From CAYSPG01 sp964432885 (GTDB taxonomy: Bacteria > Bacteroidota > Bacteroidia > AKYH767-A > OLB10), in assembly GCA_964432885.1 (NCBI GenBank), contig CAYSPG010000002.1, forward strand, positions 62,001 to 126,000: 64,000 nucleotides of DNA, written 5' to 3'. Shown here piece after piece: positions 41,655-50,789 of this stretch. Position numbers and translations under genes: made by a program. The notes beneath the pieces were generated by a model. It searched no databases, was not told the DNA's origin, and saw only the letters and a list, made by a program, of their open reading frames with translations. The first letter of the stretch is position 1, and every line of letters starts with the position of its first letter.

Positions 41655-43634
41655 CTATTTATAACTGCGTTGTGCAATTTTAATGTTCTCGTATTTTAAT
41701 TCTTCTTTATGTAATTGATACTGTCCGTTGCCTTTGTTTTCCCATGCTGCTACATAAGCATAGTTTGCATCATCGCGGTTGGCTTCGCCTTCTTCGGTTT
41801 GAAACTCTTCGCGAAAATGTCCGCCACAACTTTCGTTTCTGTTTAGTGCATCTATACACATCAGTTCACCAAGTTCCAGGAAATCAGCAACGCGTCCGGC
41901 TTTTTCCAATTCAGGATTAAACTCATTTTTATCTCCTGTAACGCGCACATCTTTCCAAAATTCTTCGCGCAGTTTTTTAATTTCTTCTATTGCTTCTTCC
42001 AATCCTTTTTTGTTTCGTGCCATACCGCATTTGTCCCACATTATTTTTCCAAGTTTTTTATGGAAATAGTCAACGCTCTTTGTGCCTTTAATGTTCATCA
42101 GCTTATCTATAGTAGCCTGCACATTTTTTTCTGCTTCAACAAATGCTTCATGGTCTGTTGAAATTGCTTTGGTACGAATCTCATTTGACAAATAAGTACC
42201 AATGGTATATGGAATAACAAAATATCCGTCAGCCAAACCCTGCATGAGTGCTGATGCACCAAGGCGATTTGCACCGTGGTCAGAAAAATTTGCTTCTCCC
42301 AATGCATACAAACCAGGCACAGTTGTCATCAAATTATAATCAACCCACAAGCCGCCCATAGTGTAATGCACTGCGGGATAAATACGCATAGGTTGCTCAT
42401 AAGGGTCTTCTCCTGTAATTTGTTTGTACATGTCAAACAGATTACCATATTTCTCAACAACCACTTCTTTTCCCAATTGTTTTATTTGCGCATCAGTTGG
42501 GTTTTGAATTCCACGTTTAGTTGCTTCAATAGTTCCATAGCGTTTCATATTGAAAGCAAAATCCAAATATACTGCCATCTTGCTTGTTCCTACACCATAG
42601 CCTGCATCGCAACGTTCTTTTGCTGCGCGCGAAGCCACATCACGCGGAACCAAATTTCCGAAAGCGGGATAGCGTCTTTCTAAATAATAATCGCGCTCTT
42701 CTTCGGGTATGTCATTTGGCTTACGTGAATCTCCTTTTTGTTTCGGTACCCATATACGTCCATCGTTGCGCAAACTTTCACTCATGAGTGTAAGTTTACT
42801 CTGATGGTCGCCACTTACAGGAATGCAGGTAGGGTGTATTTGTGTGTAACAAGGATTTCCAAAAAATGCACCACGCTTATTTGCCTTCCATGCAGCGGTA
42901 ACGTTGCTACCCATTGCATTTGTACTTAGGTAAAAAACATTTCCGTAGCCACCACTGCATAATAAAACTGCGTGTCCAAAATGTCTTTCCAATTTTCCGC
43001 TGATTAAATCACGTGCAATAATTCCTCTGCATTTTCCATCAATGTTTACAACATCCAACATTTCGTGACGAGAAAACATTTGAACCGAACCCATTCCAAC
43101 CTGTCGCATTAAAGCTGAATATGCACCAAGCAAAAGTTGTTGTCCGGTTTGTCCGGCTGCGTAAAAAGTTCGTTGAACTTGTGTTCCGCCAAACGAACGG
43201 TTGCTTAACAATCCGCCATACTCACGTGCAAAAGGAACTCCTTGCGCTACACATTGGTCAATGATATTTCCACTTACTTCAGCCAAGCGATAAACGTTTC
43301 CTTCGCGGGCACGGTAATCACCACCTTTAATGGTGTCGTAAAACAAACGGTAAATGCTATCACCATCATTCTGATAATTTTTTGCAGCATTAATTCCACC
43401 TTGTGCTGCAATGCTGTGTGCGCGCCTAGCGCTGTCCTGAAAGCAAAACACTTTTACTTTATAACCAAGTTCTGCTAATGCAGCAGCGGCTGATGCTCCA
43501 GCTAACCCTGAGCCTACAATAATTATTTCTAAACTTCTTTTGTTTGCTGGGTTTACAAGCGCGCAAGTGCTTTTATACTTGGTCCATTTTTGCTCAATGG
43601 AACCTTCAGGAATTTTTGAATCTAAAACTGACAT
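41655..43634 (-). CDS. sdhA: Succinate dehydrogenase/fumarate reductase flavoprotein subunit
   Basis: 659 residues. The FAD-binding Rossmann motif GSGLAGASAAAALAELG begins near residue 41, and RAHSIAAQGGINAA carries the histidine (H73) that binds FAD covalently. Active-site regions include LMSESLRNDGR and the substrate-binding HYTMGGLWVDYN and GEANFSDHGANRLGA. It oxidises succinate to fumarate (or the reverse). The gene order sdhC-sdhA is standard for Bacteroidota; sdhB follows only after the inserted toxin-antitoxin pair. Confidence 0.96.
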   Translation of the reverse strand: MSVLDSKIPEGSIEQKWTKYKSTCALVNPANKRSLEIIIVGSGLAGASAAAALAELGYKVKVFCFQDSARRAHSIAAQGGINAAKNYQNDGDSIYRLFYDTIKGGDYRAREGNVYRLAEVSGNIIDQCVAQGVPFAREYGGLLSNRSFGGTQVQRTFYAAGQTGQQLLLGAYSALMRQVGMGSVQMFSRHEMLDVVNIDGKCRGIIARDLISGKLERHFGHAVLLCSGGYGNVFYLSTNAMGSNVTAAWKANKRGAFFGNPCYTQIHPTCIPVSGDHQSKLTLMSESLRNDGRIWVPKQKGDSRKPNDIPEEERDYYLERRYPAFGNLVPRDVASRAAKERCDAGYGVGTSKMAVYLDFAFNMKRYGTIEATKRGIQNPTDAQIKQLGKEVVVEKYGNLFDMYKQITGEDPYEQPMRIYPAVHYTMGGLWVDYNLMTTVPGLYALGEANFSDHGANRLGASALMQGLADGYFVIPYTIGTYLSNEIRTKAISTDHEAFVEAEKNVQATIDKLMNIKGTKSVDYFHKKLGKIMWDKCGMARNKKGLEEAIEEIKKLREEFWKDVRVTGDKNEFNPELEKAGRVADFLELGELMCIDALNRNESCGGHFREEFQTEEGEANRDDANYAYVAAWENKGNGQYQLHKEELKYENIKIAQRSYK

Positions 43635-43651
43635 ATAAATTTCTTTTCAAA

Positions 43652-44329
43652 TTATTTTATAAAGCCCAGGTACATTGCAATTGGCATCATTGCGAAAACC
43701 AACGGGACAATTATCGAAAACCAAAATCCAACCGATTTAATAATAGGAGTGTATGTTTTATGATTTAATCCGAGCGACTGAAACGCACTTTGAAAACCAT
43801 GCATTAAATGATAAGCAAGAGAAAACATAGAAGCAACGTAAAGTATAACAACAAAAGGATTTTCAAAAACCTCTTTCATCTCACCAAACAAGGTTTCTTC
43901 GCCACTGGTAATATGGTCAGTAAAGCGGCTAACAACCCAAAAATGCTTTAAGTGAATAATAAGGAACATTAATATAAGCGTACCAAGCAATCCCATCCAG
44001 CGGCTGTACCACTTGCTGTTGGCATTTCCATTATGCACATCATATTGTACAGGTCGTGCTTTTTGGTTTTTAAGTGTGAGCGTTAATGCCTGAATAATGT
44101 GCCAGATGATTCCAAGGAACAATACAATTTCCATGGTGCGGATAATAACGTTGGTACCCATGAATTCGGCAGCGGCATTGAAAGCTTCACCACCATCGTT
44201 CACAAATATTAAAGCGTTAACGGTGCAGTGCACAATTAAAAACGTAATGAGAAATAATCCGGTTATTCCCATGGCAAATTTTCTTCCAATGGAAGAATAA
44301 AAAATACTGATAAGTTTATTAGATGACAT
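43652..44329 (-). CDS. sdhC: Succinate dehydrogenase cytochrome b subunit (b558 type)
   Basis: 225 residues with five membrane helices (about 15-35, 58-80, 105-128, 155-178, 198-221), the single-anchor type of Bacteroidota and epsilonproteobacterial-like complexes. Candidate haem-ligating histidines lie in LIVHCTVN, GIIWHIIQ, LIIHLKHFW and AYHLMHGF. It anchors SdhAB in the inner membrane and reacts with menaquinone. First gene of the operon; a good -7 box lies upstream at 44370-44377. Confidence 0.93.
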   Translation of the reverse strand: MSSNKLISIFYSSIGRKFAMGITGLFLITFLIVHCTVNALIFVNDGGEAFNAAAEFMGTNVIIRTMEIVLFLGIIWHIIQALTLTLKNQKARPVQYDVHNGNANSKWYSRWMGLLGTLILMFLIIHLKHFWVVSRFTDHITSGEETLFGEMKEVFENPFVVILYVASMFSLAYHLMHGFQSAFQSLGLNHKTYTPIIKSVGFWFSIIVPLVFAMMPIAMYLGFIK

Positions 44330-44369
44330 ATTTATAAAAACTGAATGTTGAAAATGTAACTATTGTGGG

Positions 44370-44377
44370 CAAATTTA
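44370..44377 (-). promoter_or_regulatory. -7 box of the sdh operon
   Basis: Minus-strand TAAATTTG matches TAnnTTTG, 41 nt before the sdhC ATG at 44329, giving a leader near 33 nt. Confidence 0.5.
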
Positions 44378-44387
44378 AAACATATTT

Positions 44388-44540
44388 TGGTTAGTGATTA
44401 GCCATTGGTTATTGGTTAATAGTAATTGGTTATAGTTCCTCAGTTGCCTGTTTTGGTTTATCAGTTACCCGTTACGAAACCATTTAACTGTAACCTAAAA
44501 ACTATTTTAACGACAACTAATAACCATTAACCAATAACTG
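44388..44540. repeat. 7-bp-periodic spacer element with inverted ends
   Basis: From 44388 about twelve 7-mers in register, most ending in G (TGGTTAG, TGATTAG, CCATTGG, TTATTGG, TTAATAG, TAATTGG and so on), then the opposite sense near 44515-44540 (AACTAAT, AACCATT, AACCAAT). A 13-bp perfect inverted repeat (44408-44420 with 44526-44538) joins the ends. Confidence 0.65.
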
Positions 44541-44549
44541 TTTTTACCC

Positions 44550-45617
44550 TCAATACTTCAAGAAATTAATTTTGTTTTGAAAATGTGCTTTATTCTTTTT
44601 TAAAATTGTTTTTAGGCTTTGCCTAACGAGTGCGCCCATATTTTTACATTTTAAAAATGCTTTTTCTTTATAGTGTTCTGCCAGTTCACTTTGCAATGTT
44701 TCAATTTTATTTTGTTCTGACAATGGGTCGTGCATCATCGCATCAAGCAAGTCTTTTATCATGTAACGTGCTGCTTTAATACGTTTGGCAATTAACGTAT
44801 GCTCCTCGCTTTGATACTGACGGTATGTTTCAGGTGTCATGTGTTTTATGGCCAGTTCCACAATGCCGTTGTTGTCCTTAAAAAATTGAGGTAGGTATAA
44901 ATTTTTTCTTCCCTCGTAACTCTGTTGGTCAAAATCAATAGCGCGAATGCGGTAATGCACATCTTCAAAATCGGGAGTTAAATCAACCACATAATTATAT
45001 GCACGCATATCGCCAAGCAAGCGAACAAAACAACGCTCATTAAATTTCACAAACTCTTTGGCAAGCCGCACTTCATTTACTCGTTTGTCATGCAAATTGT
45101 ATTTTATAAACTGGTCACCGGGAATTCCTACAATGTGTTCTTCAATTAGTGTTTCGTTATTTACAAAATAGGTAATTCGGTTAGGAGATAAAATGTGCTC
45201 CAGTTCCAAACCATAAATGCGAGAGGCATCGGCTTTTTTTATGTAGAAATAATCGTAATTGTCGTTATACTGATTTTTAATTCTGATTCGAAAGGGATTT
45301 GAATTTCCAAATGTGCAATAATCTATACGCTCCACTTCCAGATGTTCCATCACCGATAAATCGCCACCTGTTTTTAGCATGGCATAAATTCCTGTAAGCG
45401 ATTTGCTGAGTTGCTTCATATCATCAGCCGAATACAAAACACTTTCCCACAAGGTGTCTTTTCCATGCCTGTCAAAAAGGTGAATGGAATTAGTATAGCG
45501 CAACAAATCATTGTACTTCACTTCAATTTTAGCCTCGCGCCCGTAATGTTTTAAAAATTTACGTAGCATCAGGTTGATTGGGTACGATGGTTTTTTCTTG
45601 CTTATGTGGTTGGTCAT
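44550..45617 (-). CDS. Protein of unknown family with kinase-like motifs
   Basis: 355 residues, no signal or membrane segment, many Arg, Lys and Tyr. I do not recognise the family. Three motifs in the right order recall a protein-kinase-like fold: a lysine pair in YFYIKKAD (127-128), a catalytic-loop-like LLGDMRAYNYVVD (201-212, with Asp203 and Asn208) and an IDFDQQ (227-232) in place of the DFG aspartate. The C-terminal third is a helical, basic tail. This would suggest an atypical phosphotransferase; a glycine-rich loop is not obvious. Transcribed alone, divergent from the Omp28-like gene. Confidence 0.6.
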   Translation of the reverse strand: MTNHISKKKPSYPINLMLRKFLKHYGREAKIEVKYNDLLRYTNSIHLFDRHGKDTLWESVLYSADDMKQLSKSLTGIYAMLKTGGDLSVMEHLEVERIDYCTFGNSNPFRIRIKNQYNDNYDYFYIKKADASRIYGLELEHILSPNRITYFVNNETLIEEHIVGIPGDQFIKYNLHDKRVNEVRLAKEFVKFNERCFVRLLGDMRAYNYVVDLTPDFEDVHYRIRAIDFDQQSYEGRKNLYLPQFFKDNNGIVELAIKHMTPETYRQYQSEEHTLIAKRIKAARYMIKDLLDAMMHDPLSEQNKIETLQSELAEHYKEKAFLKCKNMGALVRQSLKTILKKNKAHFQNKINFLKY

Positions 45618-45722
45618 TTGCCAAGAATAAATTCAAGTTTACGAATTTAAACCAAATAATATAAATTAAAGAGGATAAAAAACAGTTTACTCCTATTACA
45701 TACAATTGTCAAAATAAAACAA

Positions 45723-45730
45723 TACTTTTG
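45723..45730 (+). promoter_or_regulatory. -7 box of the Omp28-like gene
   Basis: TACTTTTG matches TAnnTTTG, 24 nt before the ATG at 45755. A TTG at 45706 may be the -33 element, though the spacing is short. Confidence 0.5.
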
Positions 45731-45754
45731 GTACTCACTTAAAATTTAAACAGC

Positions 45755-46831
45755 ATGAAGAAAAATCTACTATTGGTTGCATGCCTTTGCTTATCAGCAT
45801 TTGCAATTGCACAAACGGGCGTAAGCACAAGCCCTCAAAACAGAGTTGTAATGCTTGAAGAATTTACTGGCATCAACTGCCCCAATTGCCCTCCTGGTCA
45901 TACCCTGGCATCAAACCTTTTAAATTCAAACCCCGGTCAAATGTTTGTGGTAGCTTACCATCCTAACAATTCTAATTATACCAATCCAAGTGCTGGTCAG
46001 CCTGATTTCAGACGTGCTTATCCGGCAGCGTTTTATTCAACCCCTTATTGTGGCACATCGCGCTTTATGCCCAGTGCATTTATAGGACGAGAGCCGGGCA
46101 GCAATGGCGAAAAAATTACCGGTACCGGTGGATGGACTACAGCCGTAAACACAATTAAAACACAACCATCGCCCGTTAATGTTGGTGTGGCGGCTGTTTA
46201 TAACAGTTTATCAAATGTATTATCAATAACTGTTCAGGCATATTATACTTCTACTGTTACTGATGCCAATACCATCTTTGTAACGCTTGCCGAAAACGGT
46301 ATAGTAGGTTACCAAAGCAATGGCTCGGCAAATTATATACACAACCACGTTTTTCGTGAGGCATTTACGGCACAATGGGGCGACCCAATTGCCAACCGCA
46401 CACAGGGAAGTATGAATACCTACACCTACACTTTTACCAACGTACCTAACTATGTTATGGCAAACTGCGAAGTATCTGCATTTGTTTATAACAGCGTTAC
46501 CACTAAGGTAACAACCGGCTGGCAGGTTCCTGTAACAGTTACCACAGGAATTTCTGCAATTGATAAAAACGAGTTCAATATGGCCATTACTCCCAATCCG
46601 TCAACCGAAACTGCATTTGTAAATTATACACTTGAAAAATCAGGAAAAGTTTTGGTTGAACTTTATAACGTGCTTGGAGAAAAAGCAGTATCACTTGTTA
46701 ATGAGTTTCAAGCTGCAGGCGAACAAAGGGTGGCTGTTAATACAAATGCCACAAAGCTTAACAAAGGTTTATACTTTGTAAAGCTTACAAGCAATGGAAA
46801 AAGTGTTGCGCAAAAATTTGTGGTGGAATAA
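45755..46831 (+). CDS. Omp28-related secreted protein with thioredoxin-like motif, T9SS cargo
   Basis: 358 residues. Signal peptide MKKNLLLVACLCLSAFAIAQ; then a thioredoxin-like domain of the Omp28 type with EEFTGINCPNCPPGH, the CxxC pair being Cys42 and Cys45. A beta-rich segment (about 145-265) follows and a type A T9SS sorting domain ends the protein (about 275-358, TPNPSTETAF ... VAQKFVVE). Such proteins occur widely in Bacteroidota on the surface or as released material; redox activity is plausible from the CPNC motif. Followed by a strong terminator. Confidence 0.88.
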   Translation: MKKNLLLVACLCLSAFAIAQTGVSTSPQNRVVMLEEFTGINCPNCPPGHTLASNLLNSNPGQMFVVAYHPNNSNYTNPSAGQPDFRRAYPAAFYSTPYCGTSRFMPSAFIGREPGSNGEKITGTGGWTTAVNTIKTQPSPVNVGVAAVYNSLSNVLSITVQAYYTSTVTDANTIFVTLAENGIVGYQSNGSANYIHNHVFREAFTAQWGDPIANRTQGSMNTYTYTFTNVPNYVMANCEVSAFVYNSVTTKVTTGWQVPVTVTTGISAIDKNEFNMAITPNPSTETAFVNYTLEKSGKVLVELYNVLGEKAVSLVNEFQAAGEQRVAVNTNATKLNKGLYFVKLTSNGKSVAQKFVVE

Positions 46832-46850
46832 CCACTTTAGGTAAGTTCAA

Positions 46851-46882
46851 AAAAAGGGTGCAGCTAAAACTGCATCCTTTTT
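46851..46882. terminator. Bidirectional terminator
   Basis: A 13-bp stem (46851-46863 with 46870-46882, one G-T wobble), loop CTAAAA, with A and T runs on the two sides, between the convergent Omp28-like and flippase genes. Confidence 0.85.
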
Positions 46883-46883
46883 T

Positions 46884-48236
46884 TTATGCCTCTATGGTTT
46901 TAAGCTCATTAATTTTTTTGTAGGACATGGCTACAAAAATTCCATTTATGCAAACATTGGCCACCAAAGCACCTATGGCAGCACCCGTGGCGCCATAAAC
47001 AGGAATTAAAAACCACGCAGCACATCCGCCCGTAATAATAGCCACTATGTATGATACAAAGCGAAGCTTAATTAAGCCAAGGCTTTGTATCATAGAAAGG
47101 CCCCAGAAAAAAATTGAATTAAGCAATGCCACAAGCATTAAAAAGAAAAAAGGAGAGGCTGCAGGCAAATAATCGGCACCAAAAACCAAACCTATTATCC
47201 AGGTTTTTAAAACAAAAATTACAGCTATGGCAATTACCGATGGATATAAAAGCATTTTGGTAATGTTTCCAAGCATTTTTAAGGTGTCGTTATAGTGTTT
47301 GTCTGCAACCAGTTTTGATAACTGTGGAAATATAGCATTAGCAAGCGGATCGGTTACAGCAAGTATTGAATACGCAAGCTTTTTGGCAATTGAATAAAAA
47401 GCAACCATGGATGTGGTTCCCATTGCGCCTAGCAAAAGAATATCACCACGGCTAATAAATGTTTTAAGTGTTCCACTTAATGAGTTAAGCAAAACAAAGC
47501 CGCGTATTTCGTTTCGCTGCTCAAACAAGAGTTTAGCCGATGCATCAAGGTGTCCCTTAACATCATTTTTAATTTCCCACAATGCTGCAATAAGCCATAT
47601 CACACCATTTAAAAGTTTTGAGAGTATTACTGCCAAAAAGAAAACCTTAAAATTATCAGGAAAAGAATAGAGTGCCGCAATTACCAGCAACAGTTCAGTA
47701 ATATCCATAATTATATTTACAATGGAATTTACCTTAAACTTAAAGAACAAACGCAACAAGCTATTACTTAAAGTACCGGCAAATAAAAATATGGCAAGTG
47801 CAGCAGCATACATGTACGAATAAATTTCCATCCCAGGCTTGGTAAAAAACGAATCGTAAAAAAAATTAAGCAGCACAATCATTACAACAATTGCAAGCAA
47901 AAAAGCTCCAAGCGAAGCCCAGGCACACCCTTTTACAAGAGCCACCAATTTGTCAACACGGTTTTCGGATTTATATGCAGCACCAAATTTAATAATGGCA
48001 GTACCTACGTTTAAATTAAAAATTTCGAGCGTGGCGCTCACAAAGTTTATGATTAGTGTATATGCGCCAAAAACCTCAACCCCTAAATGTCGTGCAAGCA
48101 GTACTGAAAGAATAAAAGCATTTACAAAACCAAAGGCATTTGCAATTAAAACCCATGTACTGTTTTTAAAAAGTTGCTTCGACTGTGAATCGAGCTTATT
48201 GCTTATAAAAGTTTTTGCTTTTGCTACTGCACTCAT
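46884..48236 (-). CDS. Polysaccharide flippase (Wzx/MATE-like, oligosaccharide transporter)
   Basis: 450 residues with 12-14 membrane helices and the N-terminal layout of polysaccharide biosynthesis (PST/MviN/Wzx) transporters: KNSTWVLIANAFGFVNAFIL, then LLARHLGVEVFGAYTLI. It would move lipid-linked oligosaccharide units across the inner membrane. Third gene of the capsule/exopolysaccharide export operon, 37 nt after the Wzc-like kinase gene. Its stop lies next to the shared terminator. Confidence 0.88.
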   Translation of the reverse strand: MSAVAKAKTFISNKLDSQSKQLFKNSTWVLIANAFGFVNAFILSVLLARHLGVEVFGAYTLIINFVSATLEIFNLNVGTAIIKFGAAYKSENRVDKLVALVKGCAWASLGAFLLAIVVMIVLLNFFYDSFFTKPGMEIYSYMYAAALAIFLFAGTLSNSLLRLFFKFKVNSIVNIIMDITELLLVIAALYSFPDNFKVFFLAVILSKLLNGVIWLIAALWEIKNDVKGHLDASAKLLFEQRNEIRGFVLLNSLSGTLKTFISRGDILLLGAMGTTSMVAFYSIAKKLAYSILAVTDPLANAIFPQLSKLVADKHYNDTLKMLGNITKMLLYPSVIAIAVIFVLKTWIIGLVFGADYLPAASPFFFLMLVALLNSIFFWGLSMIQSLGLIKLRFVSYIVAIITGGCAAWFLIPVYGATGAAIGALVANVCINGIFVAMSYKKINELKTIEA

Positions 48237-48273
48237 TATAAAAAACGAAAGGCAAAAAATGAATACCGATTAA

Positions 48274-50766
48274 TCATGATTCGGTTTTTGCTTCATTTTG
48301 GGGTTTACTTTTCTTTTTCTCTTTTGCACTTCCGAACAAGCGACCCAAAAATCCTTTTTTCTTTTTGTGGTCTTCGTCATAATAGCCATATCCGTAGCCA
48401 TATCCGTAACCGTATCCGTAGCCATATCCGTAACCATAACCATAGCCGTAACCATAGCCGTAACCATAACCGGTACCACCGGCATGCACAGCATTAAGAA
48501 TAAGACTTACGTTTTTTATTTTCTTTTCCTTATACAACGAGTTAATGTATTCAAGGTGGTGTATTTTGGTTACATCCTGCCGCACCACATAAATAGTGGC
48601 AGCAGCATATTGTGTAAGCAGCATGGCATCTGTTACAAGACCAATAGGTGGCGAGTCCATAATTACATGGTCGTAATTTGATTTTAAAACATCAACAAGC
48701 TCGCGCATTTTGTCACTCATTAAAAGCTCGGCAGGGTTTGGAGGCTTGGGTCCTGCAACGATAATATCAAGATTAGGCAGAACACCCGATGGCTGAACAA
48801 TTTCATTAAAGGAAGCTGCGCCAATCAAATAATTACTTACCCCAACAGCATTTGATAAATTAAAGTCATCAATGATTTTTGGTTTGCGTAAGTCACAACC
48901 TATAAGCACAACTTTTTTTCCTGACAAGGCGTATATAAGCGCCAGGTTCATTGAGCAAAAACTTTTTCCCTCAGAACTTATAGAAGAAGTAATAAGAATA
49001 AGATTGTTCTTCTTGTCGGTAATAAAGTACTGAAGGTTTGTTCGAAGCGAGCGGAATGCTTCTGAAATCATTGAGCCCGGCTTGTGCGAAACTATAAGTT
49101 GCGAATCGTACTTGTTTATTCCAATCATTCCAAGCAGAGGAATAGTGGTAAGCTTTTCCAATGTAGCACGGTCCTTTACCGAATCGTTCATTACATCCTT
49201 AAAATAAACAAAGCTGCTGGGAATTAATAAGCCAAGCAAAATGGCAATGGTGTAGGTTTGGGCTTTTACAGGTTTTACAGGTCTTACAATTGCACGGGCA
49301 TAATCTACCACACGATTATCCGAAATAGTTGAAGCCATCAGGATGGCTGTTTCGGCACGTTTTTGCAAAAGATATGTGTATAAATTTTCGCGTATTGATT
49401 TTTCGCGTGCAGCGCTTACAAGCAACCTTTCTGCTTCAGGAATTTCTTTTAGCCTTCCGCGCACACGGCCAAGTTGTGATGCAGCCTCATCGCGCGATGC
49501 CTGCAAACCATCCCTGATACTTTTTACGTTTTCAATTAAATCGCGCTTGGTGTTATCAATTTGAATATTAAGGGTTACAAAAATTGGATTTTCAGGTCCA
49601 ATTAATTTACGTTGACGTTCGCGCTGGCTTTCTAAATCATTAAGCTGAGCAATAAGTTTTAATAACAGTTCGTCATTTATTCCTATTGATGCAGGCGAGA
49701 GGCGGTTAATGCTTTTGTCTTCTTTCACATACTTTGTAAGGTATTCCAAAAACGAAATCTGCACATCAAGTTCTGCAATACGGTTATCAAAAATTTTTAC
49801 ATTATCTAAAAATGCCTGCGATTCGGTGGTAACATCGGTAATTCCCTTTTCCACTTTTACCGCCTCCACGTTGCTTTCGCTTTCGGTAAGTTCTTTGGTA
49901 ACACCGGCAAGCTGGTCATCAATAAACTTTAACGTGTTTTTGGTCATTTCGTTTTTAATCTCAATACCATTATTCAAATATACTTCTACCAGTTTGTTTA
50001 AAAAATCAGTTCCTTTTTCGGGCACGGCATCTTCAATTGCCAGCATAAGTATGGTTGATTTTTTGGTAGTTGTTTCAATGCTTAGCAATGAGGTGTATTT
50101 GTCAACCAAGTTTTCAAGCCGGTGAATGTTTAGTCTGAAATTTCGTTTCTTAAAATTAGGATTTGAAAAGGAGGCATCATCAAAAAAATCTTTTTTATTG
50201 ATACGAAAAATTCCAAGTTGGTTAGTTATGGTTTCGCCAAACTGGTGGGTTGAGGTATGTTTTGATTTATCAGTTACAAGTACATACGTAATTTTAAACT
50301 GTTGAGCGTTTATTGCTTCTATTAAAATATTGCTGTTATAAGCATTGTATCGCAATGTGTCGTATTGCAATACAATAGGTGACTCTTTATAAAGTTCAGA
50401 AGTTTTAACATTACCAATCAGATAATAGGAAATTTCAAATGGTAATTGCTGAAGTGTTTTGGTAATTATTTTGCGGGAACGAAGTATTCCTATTTCATTT
50501 TCTATTCCGCCCTGATTATCCAACGCACCTATTTGCTGCAAAAAATCCTGCGTGTTAGGATTTTGTTTTTCGTCCTTAATTAATACCGTGCACTGGGCGC
50601 GGTAAATGGGTGCAGTGTACCAGTTATAGTAATAACCAAGCGCAATACAAAGCAACAGGGTTATTGCATACAGGTACCAGTATGCAAGCACGTACTTAAA
50701 AAAGAAGAGTTTAAAATCAAATCCTTTTTCTTCGGTGTTTAAATTTTCGAATTGTTGTTCGGCCAT
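48274..50766 (-). CDS. Wzc-like polysaccharide co-polymerase with tyrosine-kinase domain and Gly-Tyr tail
   Basis: 830 residues. N-terminal Wzz-type chain-length domain with a membrane helix (about 27-48), long periplasmic coiled coil (about 250-480), a second membrane helix (about 500-520), and a cytoplasmic BY-kinase domain (about 560-760) with Walker A SSISSEGKS, Walker A' LIGCDLRKP and Walker B VIMDSPPIG. BY-kinases autophosphorylate a C-terminal tyrosine cluster; here that cluster is 15 Gly-Tyr dipeptides plus one more Tyr, followed by DEDHKKKKG and a basic tail. It controls polymer length and assembly with the Wza-like exporter encoded just upstream (23 nt). Confidence 0.92.
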   Translation of the reverse strand: MAEQQFENLNTEEKGFDFKLFFFKYVLAYWYLYAITLLLCIALGYYYNWYTAPIYRAQCTVLIKDEKQNPNTQDFLQQIGALDNQGGIENEIGILRSRKIITKTLQQLPFEISYYLIGNVKTSELYKESPIVLQYDTLRYNAYNSNILIEAINAQQFKITYVLVTDKSKHTSTHQFGETITNQLGIFRINKKDFFDDASFSNPNFKKRNFRLNIHRLENLVDKYTSLLSIETTTKKSTILMLAIEDAVPEKGTDFLNKLVEVYLNNGIEIKNEMTKNTLKFIDDQLAGVTKELTESESNVEAVKVEKGITDVTTESQAFLDNVKIFDNRIAELDVQISFLEYLTKYVKEDKSINRLSPASIGINDELLLKLIAQLNDLESQRERQRKLIGPENPIFVTLNIQIDNTKRDLIENVKSIRDGLQASRDEAASQLGRVRGRLKEIPEAERLLVSAAREKSIRENLYTYLLQKRAETAILMASTISDNRVVDYARAIVRPVKPVKAQTYTIAILLGLLIPSSFVYFKDVMNDSVKDRATLEKLTTIPLLGMIGINKYDSQLIVSHKPGSMISEAFRSLRTNLQYFITDKKNNLILITSSISSEGKSFCSMNLALIYALSGKKVVLIGCDLRKPKIIDDFNLSNAVGVSNYLIGAASFNEIVQPSGVLPNLDIIVAGPKPPNPAELLMSDKMRELVDVLKSNYDHVIMDSPPIGLVTDAMLLTQYAAATIYVVRQDVTKIHHLEYINSLYKEKKIKNVSLILNAVHAGGTGYGYGYGYGYGYGYGYGYGYGYGYGYGYGYYDEDHKKKKGFLGRLFGSAKEKKKSKPQNEAKTES
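48379..48471 (-). repeat. Gly-Tyr dipeptide tract in the Wzc-like kinase
   Basis: 93 nt encode 15 Gly-Tyr dipeptides and a final Tyr. Glycine (GGT/GGC/GGA) and tyrosine (TAT/TAC) codons are mixed, with a 6-bp period and some 12-bp order, so slippage could change copy number in multiples of 6 bp while keeping frame. Confidence 0.95.
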
Positions 50767-50789
50767 TTATATTTAATGCTGATATTATT

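Noticed and set aside
48276..48681. Plus-strand frames over the Gly-Tyr tract, rich in Ser-His-Ile-Arg repeats
   Set aside because: Mirror of the repetitive coding strand of the Wzc-like gene; no start context or conservation expected.
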